Positions 31,792 through 39,700 of a stretch of 64,000 bases of DNA are shown piece by piece (position 1 is the first letter of the stretch; every line of letters starts with the position of its first letter). The notes beneath the pieces are model-generated. The model did not search any database. It was given only the letters and a program-made list of their open reading frames with translations, and was not told where the DNA came from. The DNA is from Thalassobacillus_A hwangdonensis (GTDB taxonomy: Bacteria > Bacillota > Bacilli > Bacillales > Halobacillaceae): positions 558,001 through 622,000 of the forward strand of contig NZ_JBHTKL010000005.1 in the NCBI RefSeq assembly GCF_042675915.1, in the 5' to 3' direction. The position numbers and the translations under genes were made by a program.

Positions 31792-33114
31792 TCACACCTC
31801 CTTCAAATCTGCCATTACAGGATTCCGCTTGAAATAGAACCGCATCACGAAACTTGTGATGAACAGCAGTACGACATATAGAATCAAAAACAAGAAGAAT
31901 AGAATGCCGACGTGCTCAGAAGTGGTAGCAGCTTCTGTAGTCCTTAATACATTCGTGATCGTCCATGGCTGCCTTCCGATGCAGCTGAAGCACCACCCTG
32001 CTTCAATCGCGATGATTGCAAGTGGACCTCCGCTGGTCAAGGCACCGAGCATCCATGGCTTGAAGGCTTTCTTCAGCAAAAATCTCCACGCAAGCAGGAA
32101 GAAGGAATAGAGTAACAATAGCGTTCCAATGCCGACCATGACGTTAAAGAGTGTGTGAATGAATAATGGCGGCCAGTCCTCTTCAGGGAATTCATTCAAT
32201 CCCTTTACTTCGGTATCAAAACTATTTCCTGCAAGAAAGCTCAATGCCCACGGGATTTCAATAGCGAACTTCACTTCCTGGGTCTCCCGGTCGGTGAATC
32301 CTCCGATTGCCAACGGGGCATGTGTCTGAGTTTCGAATAACCCTTCTGCTGCTGCAAGCTTTCGAGGGAGGTATTCGTGCAGCATTTGAGCGGTCTCATG
32401 CCCGTTGATTGCTGTAGCAAGAGACATGGTACTTCCAAGGATGAGTGAAAGGATCAACCCTTTCATATGATATGCTCTTTCTTCCTCCGTTTTGTTTCTC
32501 TTCAATAGCTTGAATGCAGCAACAGACGCAATGACGAATGCGCCAGTCATATATGCCGACAAGGTGACGTGCATCGCAGTAATGAAGAAGCTCGGATTGA
32601 AAAACGCGTCCCAGGGCCGAACATCCACTATCTGTCCATCTACGACTCGGAAGCCATCAGGTGTATTCATCCATGCATGCGCATCGGTGATCAGGATGGC
32701 TGAACCTACTGCCCCGAGTGCCACGAAGAATATACTGATGATACGCAATACTGGGGAGAGGCGGTCGGCAGCATATAAATAGATGGACATGAACACTGCC
32801 TCGATCAGAAATGCGAAAATTTCAATCTGAAAAGGCAATGAAATGACCTGGCCGACAATTTCCATGAAGCCTGGCCAAAGAAGTGACATCAATACACCAA
32901 CAATGGTGCCTGATGCGATGGATACGGCAATAAGGATGGCGAAGCCTTTTGTGATCCTGCGTGCCATTACTGCATAGTGTCGATCTTTTGTGATTAGATG
33001 CATGATTTCACACAGGATGATGATCAATGGTAAGCCAACCCCAAGCGTTGCGTATATGATATGAAAGCCAAGTGAAGTACCGAATAAAGCACGTGCAAGC
33101 ATAACTGTATCCAT
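31792..33114 (-). CDS. cydA: Cytochrome bd-type oxidase subunit I
   Basis: 440 residues with ~9 membrane helices. H18 (in GTSLGFHIIYA) corresponds to a heme b595/d ligand region, and the signature CIGRQPWTITNVLRT is the GRQPW motif of the quinol side. The protein is short (440 versus ~520 in E. coli), so the Q-loop is of the short type. GGAGGTG supports the start at 33114; 33120 and GTG 33123 lie too close to the site. First gene of cydAB. Confidence 0.9.
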   Translation of the reverse strand: MDTVMLARALFGTSLGFHIIYATLGVGLPLIIILCEIMHLITKDRHYAVMARRITKGFAILIAVSIASGTIVGVLMSLLWPGFMEIVGQVISLPFQIEIFAFLIEAVFMSIYLYAADRLSPVLRIISIFFVALGAVGSAILITDAHAWMNTPDGFRVVDGQIVDVRPWDAFFNPSFFITAMHVTLSAYMTGAFVIASVAAFKLLKRNKTEEERAYHMKGLILSLILGSTMSLATAINGHETAQMLHEYLPRKLAAAEGLFETQTHAPLAIGGFTDRETQEVKFAIEIPWALSFLAGNSFDTEVKGLNEFPEEDWPPLFIHTLFNVMVGIGTLLLLYSFFLLAWRFLLKKAFKPWMLGALTSGGPLAIIAIEAGWCFSCIGRQPWTITNVLRTTEAATTSEHVGILFFLFLILYVVLLFITSFVMRFYFKRNPVMADLKEV

Positions 33115-33232
33115 TTCCATCACCTCCGTAAAATTCCTTTTTTAGTAACCCCCTAACATGGCGATTCTATTCATCAGATAGTGATCTTTGAAGGGAGGAA
33201 AACATCTAAAAATCAGATTTTCTGCATGCAAA

Positions 33233-33258
33233 AGGCACAGAGCAAATACTCTGTGCCT
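33233..33258 (-). terminator. Terminator after the alpha-toroid protein gene
   Basis: AGGCACAGAG (33233-33242) pairs with CTCTGTGCCT (33249-33258). On the minus strand it is followed by TTTTGC. Confidence 0.8.
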
Positions 33259-33272
33259 GGTTCAATCTTTTA

Positions 33273-34196
33273 TCAGTCTTTTTGTATCCGTTCATAGGAT
33301 CTTAACTGGTCGATTGCTTCAAGCGTTAGGATGGCCGACCATTCCATTTTTGCTTTTTCCCAATCCTCCTTGTAATCGTTCCATTCCCACGTTGGTTCGA
33401 TGCAATGGGATTCTTTCAGGCGATCAGCCAGGAAGTCAAGATTCTTATTGATTTCCTCTACTGGGATGCCAAGCAACGATTCACCAGGATGTTGAATGAA
33501 CTTCATTGGACTCGGTACGTAATCCTTCCATGCTTCCTGATCGTATCTTATTTGCTGCTTTACTGCACGTTCCAATTGCTCGTCAATTGTTGGAGAGCGA
33601 AGCTCAGGATGGAGTCGGAAAAAACGAAGGTAACAGTAGATTTCATGCTCGGATTCGAATGTTTGTAAATTCATTAAGTGATTTAGTGCAATGCGTTCCA
33701 ATTCATCGATCGGAAGCTCTGTCACCATGTTCTTATAGCGCAGAAGGTAGCCGATGATCTCTGCAGAAGGATTCCCCCAATGAGCATCAATCCATGACAT
33801 CCCATTTTCATGTACTGTCCACCAAAATGCGTGAGGATAGTCATTGACCTCAGGTGGTACAGCATACCAGCCGCTGCGATCAGCATGGAAACTTCGTTCA
33901 AGGTAGCGGATTGCCTCTTTGATCATTATCCGAGCGGAAGGGAGATGGTCATGATGGATAAGGGTTTGCAGTGCCACAGATGTTGCTAGTGGAGACGAAG
34001 CTGGCAGCCGGAAATCAGGTTCCAGTCCATGGCCGAACCCACCATCTTCATTTTGATAGCTTGCTAATGCACGGATGATTTCTTCTTCCCTTTCTCCGTG
34101 AAGCAGATGCTTCGCTTTCATTTTCTCTAAGGTTCGTCCCTCTTTGATAATGAATTGGAGACTTGCGTGATAGTCTTCTTCGGGTAGTACCTTCAT
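33273..34196 (-). CDS. Alpha/alpha-toroid protein (terpenoid-cyclase-like fold), unknown function
   Basis: 307 residues, all-helical, soluble. SYQNEDGGFGHGLEPDFR resembles the QW motif of squalene-hopene cyclases and prenyltransferases (QxxxGxW-like), suggesting an alpha-barrel with an internal pocket. The DxDD motif of true class II cyclases was not found, so cyclase activity should not be assumed. AAGGAGG precedes the ATG at 34196. Stands alone with its own terminator. Confidence 0.6.
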   Translation of the reverse strand: MKVLPEEDYHASLQFIIKEGRTLEKMKAKHLLHGEREEEIIRALASYQNEDGGFGHGLEPDFRLPASSPLATSVALQTLIHHDHLPSARIMIKEAIRYLERSFHADRSGWYAVPPEVNDYPHAFWWTVHENGMSWIDAHWGNPSAEIIGYLLRYKNMVTELPIDELERIALNHLMNLQTFESEHEIYCYLRFFRLHPELRSPTIDEQLERAVKQQIRYDQEAWKDYVPSPMKFIQHPGESLLGIPVEEINKNLDFLADRLKESHCIEPTWEWNDYKEDWEKAKMEWSAILTLEAIDQLRSYERIQKD

Positions 34197-34332
34197 TCGA
34201 CAACCTCCTTCAAGTCATTAAGGATAATTTCGTGGAAAATGCTAAAATTCCTACCTCAAATGCAAACCATTTCGAAAATCGAGTGCTTTTCTTTAAAATA
34301 GAGTCGACAGAAAGTATAGGAGCGTGGATAAA

Positions 34333-34782
34333 ATGGCAGAACATCATTTTCATTTAAAAGCAGATTGGCCGGGAGGACGGAACAATGTAGGGTCTATTAA
34401 TGCTGGGAATTTACAGACGAAAATATCGATTCCCCCAGAAATGGATGGACCGGGAGTAGGCACGAATCCTGACGAAATGCTGCTTGGAGCTGCTGCAACG
34501 TGTTACATCATCAGCCTGGCTGCGATGATCGAACGGGCGGATTTGCCAATGCAGCGGATGGAATTAACCTCTGAAGGAATTGTAGAAGTAGTGGAGGGTG
34601 TCTTCACTTATAAAAAAATCATCCATCGACCTGTAGTAGTGCTTAAAAAAGGTGCTGCAATCAAAGATTTGACGAAACTTCAAAGGCTGGTGGACAAGGC
34701 AGAAGAAAGCTGCATGATCTCTAAAGCATTAAGAGGTAATGTGGAGTTGGAATTGGAAGCTGACCTTTCAATAGAAACATGA
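34333..34782 (+). CDS. OsmC/Ohr-family peroxide-detoxifying protein
   Basis: 149 residues with the OsmC fold. The two active-site cysteines are in GAAATCYIISLA and EESCMISKAL. OsmC-type proteins reduce organic hydroperoxides using low-molecular-weight or lipoyl thiols (established). ATG 34333 with AGGAG (34318-34322); GTG 34324 is too close. Divergent from the alpha-toroid gene. Confidence 0.88.
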   Translation: MAEHHFHLKADWPGGRNNVGSINAGNLQTKISIPPEMDGPGVGTNPDEMLLGAAATCYIISLAAMIERADLPMQRMELTSEGIVEVVEGVFTYKKIIHRPVVVLKKGAAIKDLTKLQRLVDKAEESCMISKALRGNVELELEADLSIET

Positions 34783-34852
34783 ACATGCTACGCGTTTAAA
34801 CTACACCGAAAAAGGTTATTACATCTTTAGAAGCGCAAGAGGAGGGTCGGCT

Positions 34853-35104
34853 GTGAAGTTGAAAGATCAATTGTTAGAAAAAGGGTACGATGTCATCGAT
34901 ATTCTGGTCATCGATGAAAATCAAGAGCAGAATACGATACCTGATATTACTCTGCACAAGGTGAATGATTTAGAATATAAATTATTCATTGAACCCGAAT
35001 CCATCGAGTACCATCTTGAGGAAGAGAATCCATACTTCACCGCAAAGCAGCGAGAGGAAGACGGAGAGTCTCTTTTAGTGAAATGCTTTGTAATTGAATG
35101 GTAA
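34853..35104 (+). CDS. Small acidic protein, unknown
   Basis: 83 residues, GTG start with AGAGGAGGG upstream. Soluble, rich in Glu and Asp, alternating beta/alpha pattern, no recognised motif. The good ribosome-binding site and the acidic composition argue for a real gene. No clear terminator downstream. Confidence 0.6.
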   Translation: MKLKDQLLEKGYDVIDILVIDENQEQNTIPDITLHKVNDLEYKLFIEPESIEYHLEEENPYFTAKQREEDGESLLVKCFVIEW

Positions 35105-35188
35105 GAAGGAGAATGTGTAGCGATGAAAAGCTGCACATTTTTTGTATAGAAGAAGGTATCACACTGTTAAAGGTTATGGGTCACATCA

Positions 35189-35356
35189 TCAATCATCCTT
35201 ACTGTATGGAATCCGTTTATTCCATTCGTTCAAACGTTTGTCCAACTCTTGTGAAATCTCAAGTACCTCAGCATGGGAACGGTTTTCCTTATAATATTTG
35301 TACATCTTTTTCCTTAATGCCTCAATTTCTACTTCTAAATTATTTCGTTTGGTCAT
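35189..35356 (-). CDS. Spo0E-family aspartyl-phosphate phosphatase
   Basis: 55 residues starting MTKRNNLEVEIEALRKKMYKYY with the family signature SQELD (in VLEISQELDKRLNEW). Spo0E-type proteins dephosphorylate Spo0A~P and delay sporulation. AAGGAG precedes the ATG at 35356; the longer frame to 35443 is unsupported. A Spo0A-box-like sequence lies ~50 bp upstream. It could equally be a YisI or YnzD type; the exact ortholog is uncertain. Confidence 0.85.
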   Translation of the reverse strand: MTKRNNLEVEIEALRKKMYKYYKENRSHAEVLEISQELDKRLNEWNKRIPYSKDD

Positions 35357-35406
35357 ATGTGATCTCCTTAGTGAATGAATCCAGTTCTGAAAATTTCCAA
35401 TACTGT

Positions 35407-35424
35407 TGTCGAATAATAGTATAC
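35407..35424 (-). promoter_or_regulatory. Spo0A-box-like site next to a -10 element of the spo0E-like gene
   Basis: TGTCGAA (35407-35413) equals the Spo0A box core. On the minus strand TATACT (35423-35418) could be the -10 of the spo0E-like promoter, which would put the box just downstream of it, a repressing position. The rest of the 310-bp gap to 35667 shows only AT-rich DNA and the promoter below. Confidence 0.4.
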
Positions 35425-35617
35425 TAGGGAAATAGTCATGCAAAAATAGGTCCTAATGCTTATATTGTCTGTCTTGGTATGCTATCTTGTATATCCTTCT
35501 CCAAACTTTTTAAACGGCACCCTAAAATTTTTCATTCATTTGTCATTTAATTGAAATGTTGTGCATATATGTTAAACCGACAAAATCAGACAAAATGGTG
35601 GTAATTGTAAAAGAATT

Positions 35618-35626
35618 TGGTATAAT
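35618..35626 (+). promoter_or_regulatory. Extended -10 promoter of the DUF2187 gene
   Basis: TGGTATAAT fits the extended -10 consensus TGnTATAAT, about 40 bp before ATG 35667. No good -35 is seen. Confidence 0.55.
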
Positions 35627-35666
35627 ATTCAGAAAATAGGATTTTTACCTGGAAAGGGTGTTTTTC

Positions 35667-35879
35667 ATGGAAATGATGGAAGAACACGAAGCAAAAGTAG
35701 GCGATATCATTGCTTTCGAATTGCTTGGAGATCAAGTGAAGGGGAAAGTGATTCCTTCTTCCTGCAAAAGATGCATCATGGTAGATCTATCGATCATGGA
35801 AAATTTCAATGAAATTGAGTTCGAACATCAAAGGACGATTGTAGCGCCTGGAAAATACAAAGTATTGGAACAACGATAA
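35667..35879 (+). CDS. DUF2187 (YkvS-like) small protein
   Basis: 70 residues: KVGDIIAFELLGDQVKGKV, then CIMVDLSIMENF and KYKVL, the pattern of YkvS/DUF2187, a small beta-barrel-like fold of unknown function. Cys residues occur as CKRC. AAAGGGTG lies before ATG 35667. Own promoter and terminator. Confidence 0.8.
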   Translation: MEMMEEHEAKVGDIIAFELLGDQVKGKVIPSSCKRCIMVDLSIMENFNEIEFEHQRTIVAPGKYKVLEQR

Positions 35880-35910
35880 TAGTGCGACTACATAGAGATG
35901 GATAAGTAGA

Positions 35911-35943
35911 AGGAGACCGCTCACTGGTGAGCGGTCTCCTTTC
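35911..35943. terminator. Bidirectional terminator
   Basis: AGGAGACCGCTCAC (35911-35924) pairs perfectly with GTGAGCGGTCTCCT (35927-35940), followed by TT. It separates the DUF2187 gene from the convergent chemoreceptor gene. Confidence 0.8.
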
Positions 35944-35952
35944 CTGTTGATA

Positions 35953-37299
35953 TCAGCTGACCTTGAATTTTCGAAGATTTTCTTTAAGATTATGAGCCAG
36001 GCGATTCAGATTCACAGAAGAAGACGTGACTTCCTCCATTGTCGCGGTCTGTTGTTCAATCGAAGCTGCGACTTCCTGCGTACTGGCCGATGTCTGTTCG
36101 GTAATCGCAGCGATTTCATTAATTAATTCGGTCATTTGTTTCGAGTTCGCATTTACACTTTCAGAAGTCTTCGAAACATCGTGAAGCTGCTTTGTGACAT
36201 TCTGAATATCTTTTACGATAGCGTCGAACGAAGTTCCTGTCTCGTTGACCATGATGATTCCTTTGTTCACGATTTCAGTACCATCGTTCATTGACGCTAC
36301 TGCTTTTGTCGTATCCGTCTGGATTTCAGCAATCAATTCATGGATGGTACCGGCTGCTTGTGCAGATTTTTCTGCAAGCTTTCTAATTTCATCTGCTACT
36401 ACTGCGAAGCCTTTCCCGTGTTCACCAGCCCGGGCTGCTTCAATTGCAGCATTCAGACTTAAAAGGTTGGTCTGGTCGGCGATTTGTGTGATCACTTCGA
36501 TGATATTTCCGATCTCATTCGATTTTTCTCCTAAAGCATTGATATCTTTGGAGGTCTGGCTGACCGAGCGTTGAACGAGGTTCATCTGTTCAATGGTTGC
36601 TTCTGCTTTTTGAATGCCTTCGCTTGCATTCTTACTTGAAGTATTAGATAAAGCTGCTACAGCTTGAATCGCCAGGGAGGAGCTCTCCATCTCTTTGGAT
36701 ATGTGAAGTGCGGAATCCCTCAGCTTCAATGCGCTTTGTGCCTGATTATCTGATCCCGCCACAACATCCTGGACAGTAGTGGAAATCTGTTCGATTGCAC
36801 TGCTGTTCTGTTCTGCTCCCAGTTTAAGTTCTTCAGAGGAGGTTGATACCTGGGAAACTGTCTTATTTGCACTCTCAATCAATCCTCTCAGTTTAACAAT
36901 CATTGTGTTGAACGCTTCCGATAATTGGCCGATTTCATCTTTCGAGTTCTTTTCGATCATGGTTGTGAGGTCCCCGTCTGCAGCATGGGAAGTGGCTTCC
37001 ACCACTTTTGAAATTGGACGGATCACAAGTAGATGGATGAACAAGCTGATTATGACTGTCGTAATCAGCAAGGTTACCCCCGTGTTTATGTACACCCCGT
37101 AAATGCTGCTGACATTTCCATCCATGAGCGCATTCACATAGGAATTGATGAATGCTGAAATCGGTGAACTGATCAATAAGCTCAAAATTACTGCTGCAAC
37201 TGTTTTGGTACGTAAGCTTATACCACCTGGTATTTTCATGCGTAGTCGCCTTGCTGGCTGCAGTGGGGCAGGTGCAGGATGAACGTTAACTTTTTCCAT
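35953..37299 (-). CDS. Methyl-accepting chemotaxis protein without a large sensor domain
   Basis: 448 residues. Two membrane helices (~28-52 and ~72-95) are separated by only ~25 external residues, followed by HAMP and an MCP signalling domain with the hairpin tip region IADQTNLLSLNAAIEAARAGEHGKGFAVVADEIRKLAE. It would couple to CheA/CheW. The lack of a periplasmic ligand domain means it senses through the membrane, HAMP or an internal state. Start at MEKVNVHPAP with GGAGG upstream; M at 37320 is rejected. A sigma-D-like -10 lies upstream. Confidence 0.9.
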   Translation of the reverse strand: MEKVNVHPAPAPLQPARRLRMKIPGGISLRTKTVAAVILSLLISSPISAFINSYVNALMDGNVSSIYGVYINTGVTLLITTVIISLFIHLLVIRPISKVVEATSHAADGDLTTMIEKNSKDEIGQLSEAFNTMIVKLRGLIESANKTVSQVSTSSEELKLGAEQNSSAIEQISTTVQDVVAGSDNQAQSALKLRDSALHISKEMESSSLAIQAVAALSNTSSKNASEGIQKAEATIEQMNLVQRSVSQTSKDINALGEKSNEIGNIIEVITQIADQTNLLSLNAAIEAARAGEHGKGFAVVADEIRKLAEKSAQAAGTIHELIAEIQTDTTKAVASMNDGTEIVNKGIIMVNETGTSFDAIVKDIQNVTKQLHDVSKTSESVNANSKQMTELINEIAAITEQTSASTQEVAASIEQQTATMEEVTSSSVNLNRLAHNLKENLRKFKVS

Positions 37300-37375
37300 T
37301 GAATCAACCTCCATATTCATACTTTATTACTGGTTCTTTATACCCTCATTCTAAGATGAATAACCCACATCTTAT

Positions 37376-37383
37376 ATATCGAC
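37376..37383 (-). promoter_or_regulatory. Sigma-D-like -10 upstream of the chemoreceptor gene
   Basis: On the minus strand GTCGATAT matches the motility sigma factor -10 GCCGATAT in 7 of 8 positions. The -35 (TAAA) is weak. 77 bp before the start codon. Confidence 0.4.
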
Positions 37384-37514
37384 AATATTTTTTCAGAATA
37401 GATATAAAATAATGAATATTATAGTGGTAATAGATTCAATCACTTGAGAGTCGAGCGTTTCAAATTGCGAATCTTGAATTTTTCCTTTATATTGAGGGTA
37501 GACAATTGAATAAT

Positions 37515-37690
37515 TCCTTCGGGGCAGGGTGGAAATCCCGGCCGGCGGTAATGAGCCATTCGCTCTCAGCCCGCGACGGGGAGGTTCTCAGCATAGATTT
37601 GTTGAAAAGGATGCAGCTTGCATCTGGATCTCCCCCTGATTTGGTGCAACTCCAAAGCCGACAGTGAAAGTCTGGATGGGAGAAGGAAAC
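37515..37690 (+). promoter_or_regulatory. FMN riboswitch (RFN element)
   Basis: Classical blocks are present: CTTCGGGGCAGGGTGGAAAT, CCGGCGGTAATGAGCC, AGCCCGCGA, GATTTGGTGCAACTCCAAAGCCGACAGT, GTCTGGATGGGAGAAGGA. FMN binding stops transcription of the riboflavin genes that follow. The aptamer ends at about 37690. Confidence 0.97.
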
Positions 37691-37709
37691 TGCGCATGTT
37701 TTTATAACT

Positions 37710-37742
37710 AAGGTCTGATTTTCTGGAAGTATGACCTTTTTT
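37710..37742 (+). terminator. First terminator-like hairpin of the rib leader
   Basis: AAGGTC (37710-37715) pairs with GACCTT (37733-37738), followed by six T. Shorter than the second hairpin. Confidence 0.5.
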
Positions 37743-37773
37743 AAGCTTACGAAAAAACAAGAACATGACGATG

Positions 37774-37807
37774 CCCTGGAGAAGTATGTCTTCTTCAGGG
37801 TTTTTTT
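37774..37807 (+). terminator. Main riboswitch terminator of the rib leader
   Basis: CCCTGGAGAAG (37774-37784) pairs with CTTCTTCAGGG (37790-37800, one mismatch), followed by seven T. Confidence 0.85.
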
Positions 37808-37808
37808 A

Positions 37809-37905
37809 TACTTTAATAAAGTTTAACTTGCTAAGGGATAAAGTATAAGAAAATACTAAGGCTTTCGCCATAAGTTCTTGGCGACAAGCCAAGATTTTCT
37901 AATAT
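37809..37905. repeat. Hairpin element, family 2, copy B, inside the rib leader
   Basis: CTTTAATAAAGTTTAACTTG, AAAGTATAAGAAAATACTAA and the hairpin GGCTTtCGCC / GGCGacAAGCC, with an outer AGAAAAT/ATTTTCT stem (37849-/37894-). It lies between the riboswitch terminator and the ribD start, so it is in the read-through rib mRNA. Confidence 0.82.
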
Positions 37906-37925
37906 GCTTTTTGTGAGGTGAGGGC

Positions 37926-39020
37926 ATGAATCGTGATGAAAATTATATGCAATTGGCGATTGATATGGCCGAACGGACAATCGGGCAGACCTCGCCAAAT
38001 CCAGCAGTGGCTGCGATTGTCGTCAACAACCTGCAGGTGGTCGGAGTAGGAGTCCATGTAAAGGCAGGTGAACCGCATGCAGAGGTCCATGCTTTGCGGA
38101 TGGCAGGTGATAAAGCAAAAGGAGCAACCATTTACGTTACCCTTGAGCCGTGCAGTCACTATGGAAGAACCCCGCCATGTTCGAAGGCAGTCATTGATGC
38201 AGGGATTGAACGGGTAGTGATCGCTACTCAGGACCCTAATCCGAAGGTTGCTGGTAAAGGGGTTGAAATGCTGAGAGAAGCAGGGTTGGAAGTGGAAACC
38301 GGTATTTTGAAAGAGAAGTCTGACCGTTTGAATGATGCTTTTTTTCACTATATCCAATCTGGTGAGCCGTATGTGTATTTGAAAACGGCGATGAGTCTCG
38401 ATGGAAAGATCGCTACTTCTACTGGTGAAAGCCAATGGATTACAGGAGAAGAAGCCAGGCAGGATGGACACACCTATCGTCATCGCAGTGATGCGATTCT
38501 TGTGGGGATCGGAACTGTTTTAGCCGATGACCCTTCGCTAACGACAAGGCTTGATGGTGAAGGTGCAAATCCTGTCCGAGTAATTATGGATACAAACTTG
38601 AAGACGCCTCTTCAATCGAAAGTGTGTAAGGATGATGCCGCCCCGACCATCCTATTTACAGGTAATGAGGTTGATCCGGATAGAGTGGAGAAGTATAACG
38701 AAATTCCCCACGTGGAAGTAATTCAGTTGTCTACTCCAACTGTCGAGGTATCTGAGGTGCTTAAGCAGTTAGGGCAAAAGAGGATCACCTCGCTTCTGGT
38801 AGAAGGAGGAGGCACCGTCGCTGACGCTTTCGTCCGAGCCGGAAAAGTGAATCAGCTCATTTCCTACATTGCTCCAAAATTAATTGGAGGGAAAGAGGCA
38901 TTGACGCCACTTGAGGGAACAGGGTTCCAACGATTACAGGATGCAATGAATTTGAAAGTTATTTCTACTGAAATGCTTGGTGAAGATATAAAGATCATAG
39001 CAATCCGTAAGGGAGGTTGA
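37926..39020 (+). CDS. ribD: Bifunctional pyrimidine deaminase/reductase RibD
   Basis: 364 residues. The N-terminal cytidine-deaminase-like domain (1-~145) has HAEVHAL and PCSHYGRTPPC zinc ligands; the C-terminal reductase domain (~146-364) contains MSLDGKIATSTGESQWITG. It converts the GTP cyclohydrolase product through deamination and NADPH reduction on the riboflavin path. Start has GAGGTGAGGGC upstream. First gene of ribD-ribE-ribBA. Confidence 0.96.
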   Translation: MNRDENYMQLAIDMAERTIGQTSPNPAVAAIVVNNLQVVGVGVHVKAGEPHAEVHALRMAGDKAKGATIYVTLEPCSHYGRTPPCSKAVIDAGIERVVIATQDPNPKVAGKGVEMLREAGLEVETGILKEKSDRLNDAFFHYIQSGEPYVYLKTAMSLDGKIATSTGESQWITGEEARQDGHTYRHRSDAILVGIGTVLADDPSLTTRLDGEGANPVRVIMDTNLKTPLQSKVCKDDAAPTILFTGNEVDPDRVEKYNEIPHVEVIQLSTPTVEVSEVLKQLGQKRITSLLVEGGGTVADAFVRAGKVNQLISYIAPKLIGGKEALTPLEGTGFQRLQDAMNLKVISTEMLGEDIKIIAIRKGG

Positions 39021-39025
39021 TTCTA

Positions 39026-39679
39026 TTGTTTACAGGAATCGTAGAGGAGATCGGGAAGATCAAAGAGATCAAGGCAAAGAGTGAAGCGATGGAACTGGCT
39101 GTCGAAGCGGACATGATCGTCGAAGATGCCCATCTTGGAGACAGTATCTCCATCAACGGTGTATGTTTGACGATAACGAAATTCGACCGGAAGGTGCTGT
39201 TTTTTGATGTCATGCCGGAAACCTATCATGCGACTAATCTGAATGAACTTGCTAAAGGAAGCAGGGTCAATTTGGAGAGAGCGATGGCAGCGGGCGGACG
39301 GTTCGGTGGGCACCTTGTATCAGGCCACATCGATGGGACAGGTGAAATAAAGAAAAAAACCAAACGATCTAACGCTGTCTATTATGAAATTGAACTGTCC
39401 GATGACCTCGCTGGATTCTTCGTATATAAAGGTTCGATTGCAGTGGATGGTACCAGCCTCACGGTTTTCGGTGTCGAAGGGAATACAGTGACAATTTCAC
39501 TTATTCCGCACACCATGGAGTACACAGTGCTCGGTGCCAAGGATGCTGGGGATAAAGTGAATATCGAGTGTGACATGATCGGCAAGTACGTTGCCCACTT
39601 CCTTTCGAAAGGGAAGGATCGGGGAAACAGTAGCAGCACGATGACGAAGGCTTTTTTGAGTGAAAATGGATTTGCATAA
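39026..39679 (+). CDS. ribE: Riboflavin synthase, alpha subunit
   Basis: 217 residues with two lumazine-binding repeats: MFTGIVEEIG at the start, GVCLTI, VNLERAMAAGGRFGGHLVSGHIDGTG, then DGTSLTVF and the second half. The dismutation of two lumazines gives riboflavin. The start is TTG 39026 (MFTGIVEE) with GGGAGG (39011-39016) 9 bases upstream; the ribD stop is 5 bases before it. Confidence 0.95.
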   Translation: MFTGIVEEIGKIKEIKAKSEAMELAVEADMIVEDAHLGDSISINGVCLTITKFDRKVLFFDVMPETYHATNLNELAKGSRVNLERAMAAGGRFGGHLVSGHIDGTGEIKKKTKRSNAVYYEIELSDDLAGFFVYKGSIAVDGTSLTVFGVEGNTVTISLIPHTMEYTVLGAKDAGDKVNIECDMIGKYVAHFLSKGKDRGNSSSTMTKAFLSENGFA

Positions 39680-39700
39680 ACATCAAAGAGGTGATGGAGA

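Noticed and set aside
33188..33451. 87-codon plus-strand frame with a fair AAGGGAGG-like site upstream
   Set aside because: Runs through the terminator at 33233 and antisense to the alpha-toroid gene; composition of a shadow.
33273..34196. Squalene-hopene cyclase
   Set aside because: Only one QW-like motif, half the length, no DxDD acid motif.
37899..38483. Minus-strand frame of 194 codons opposite ribD
   Set aside because: Antisense to an intact ribD; no start signal or family.
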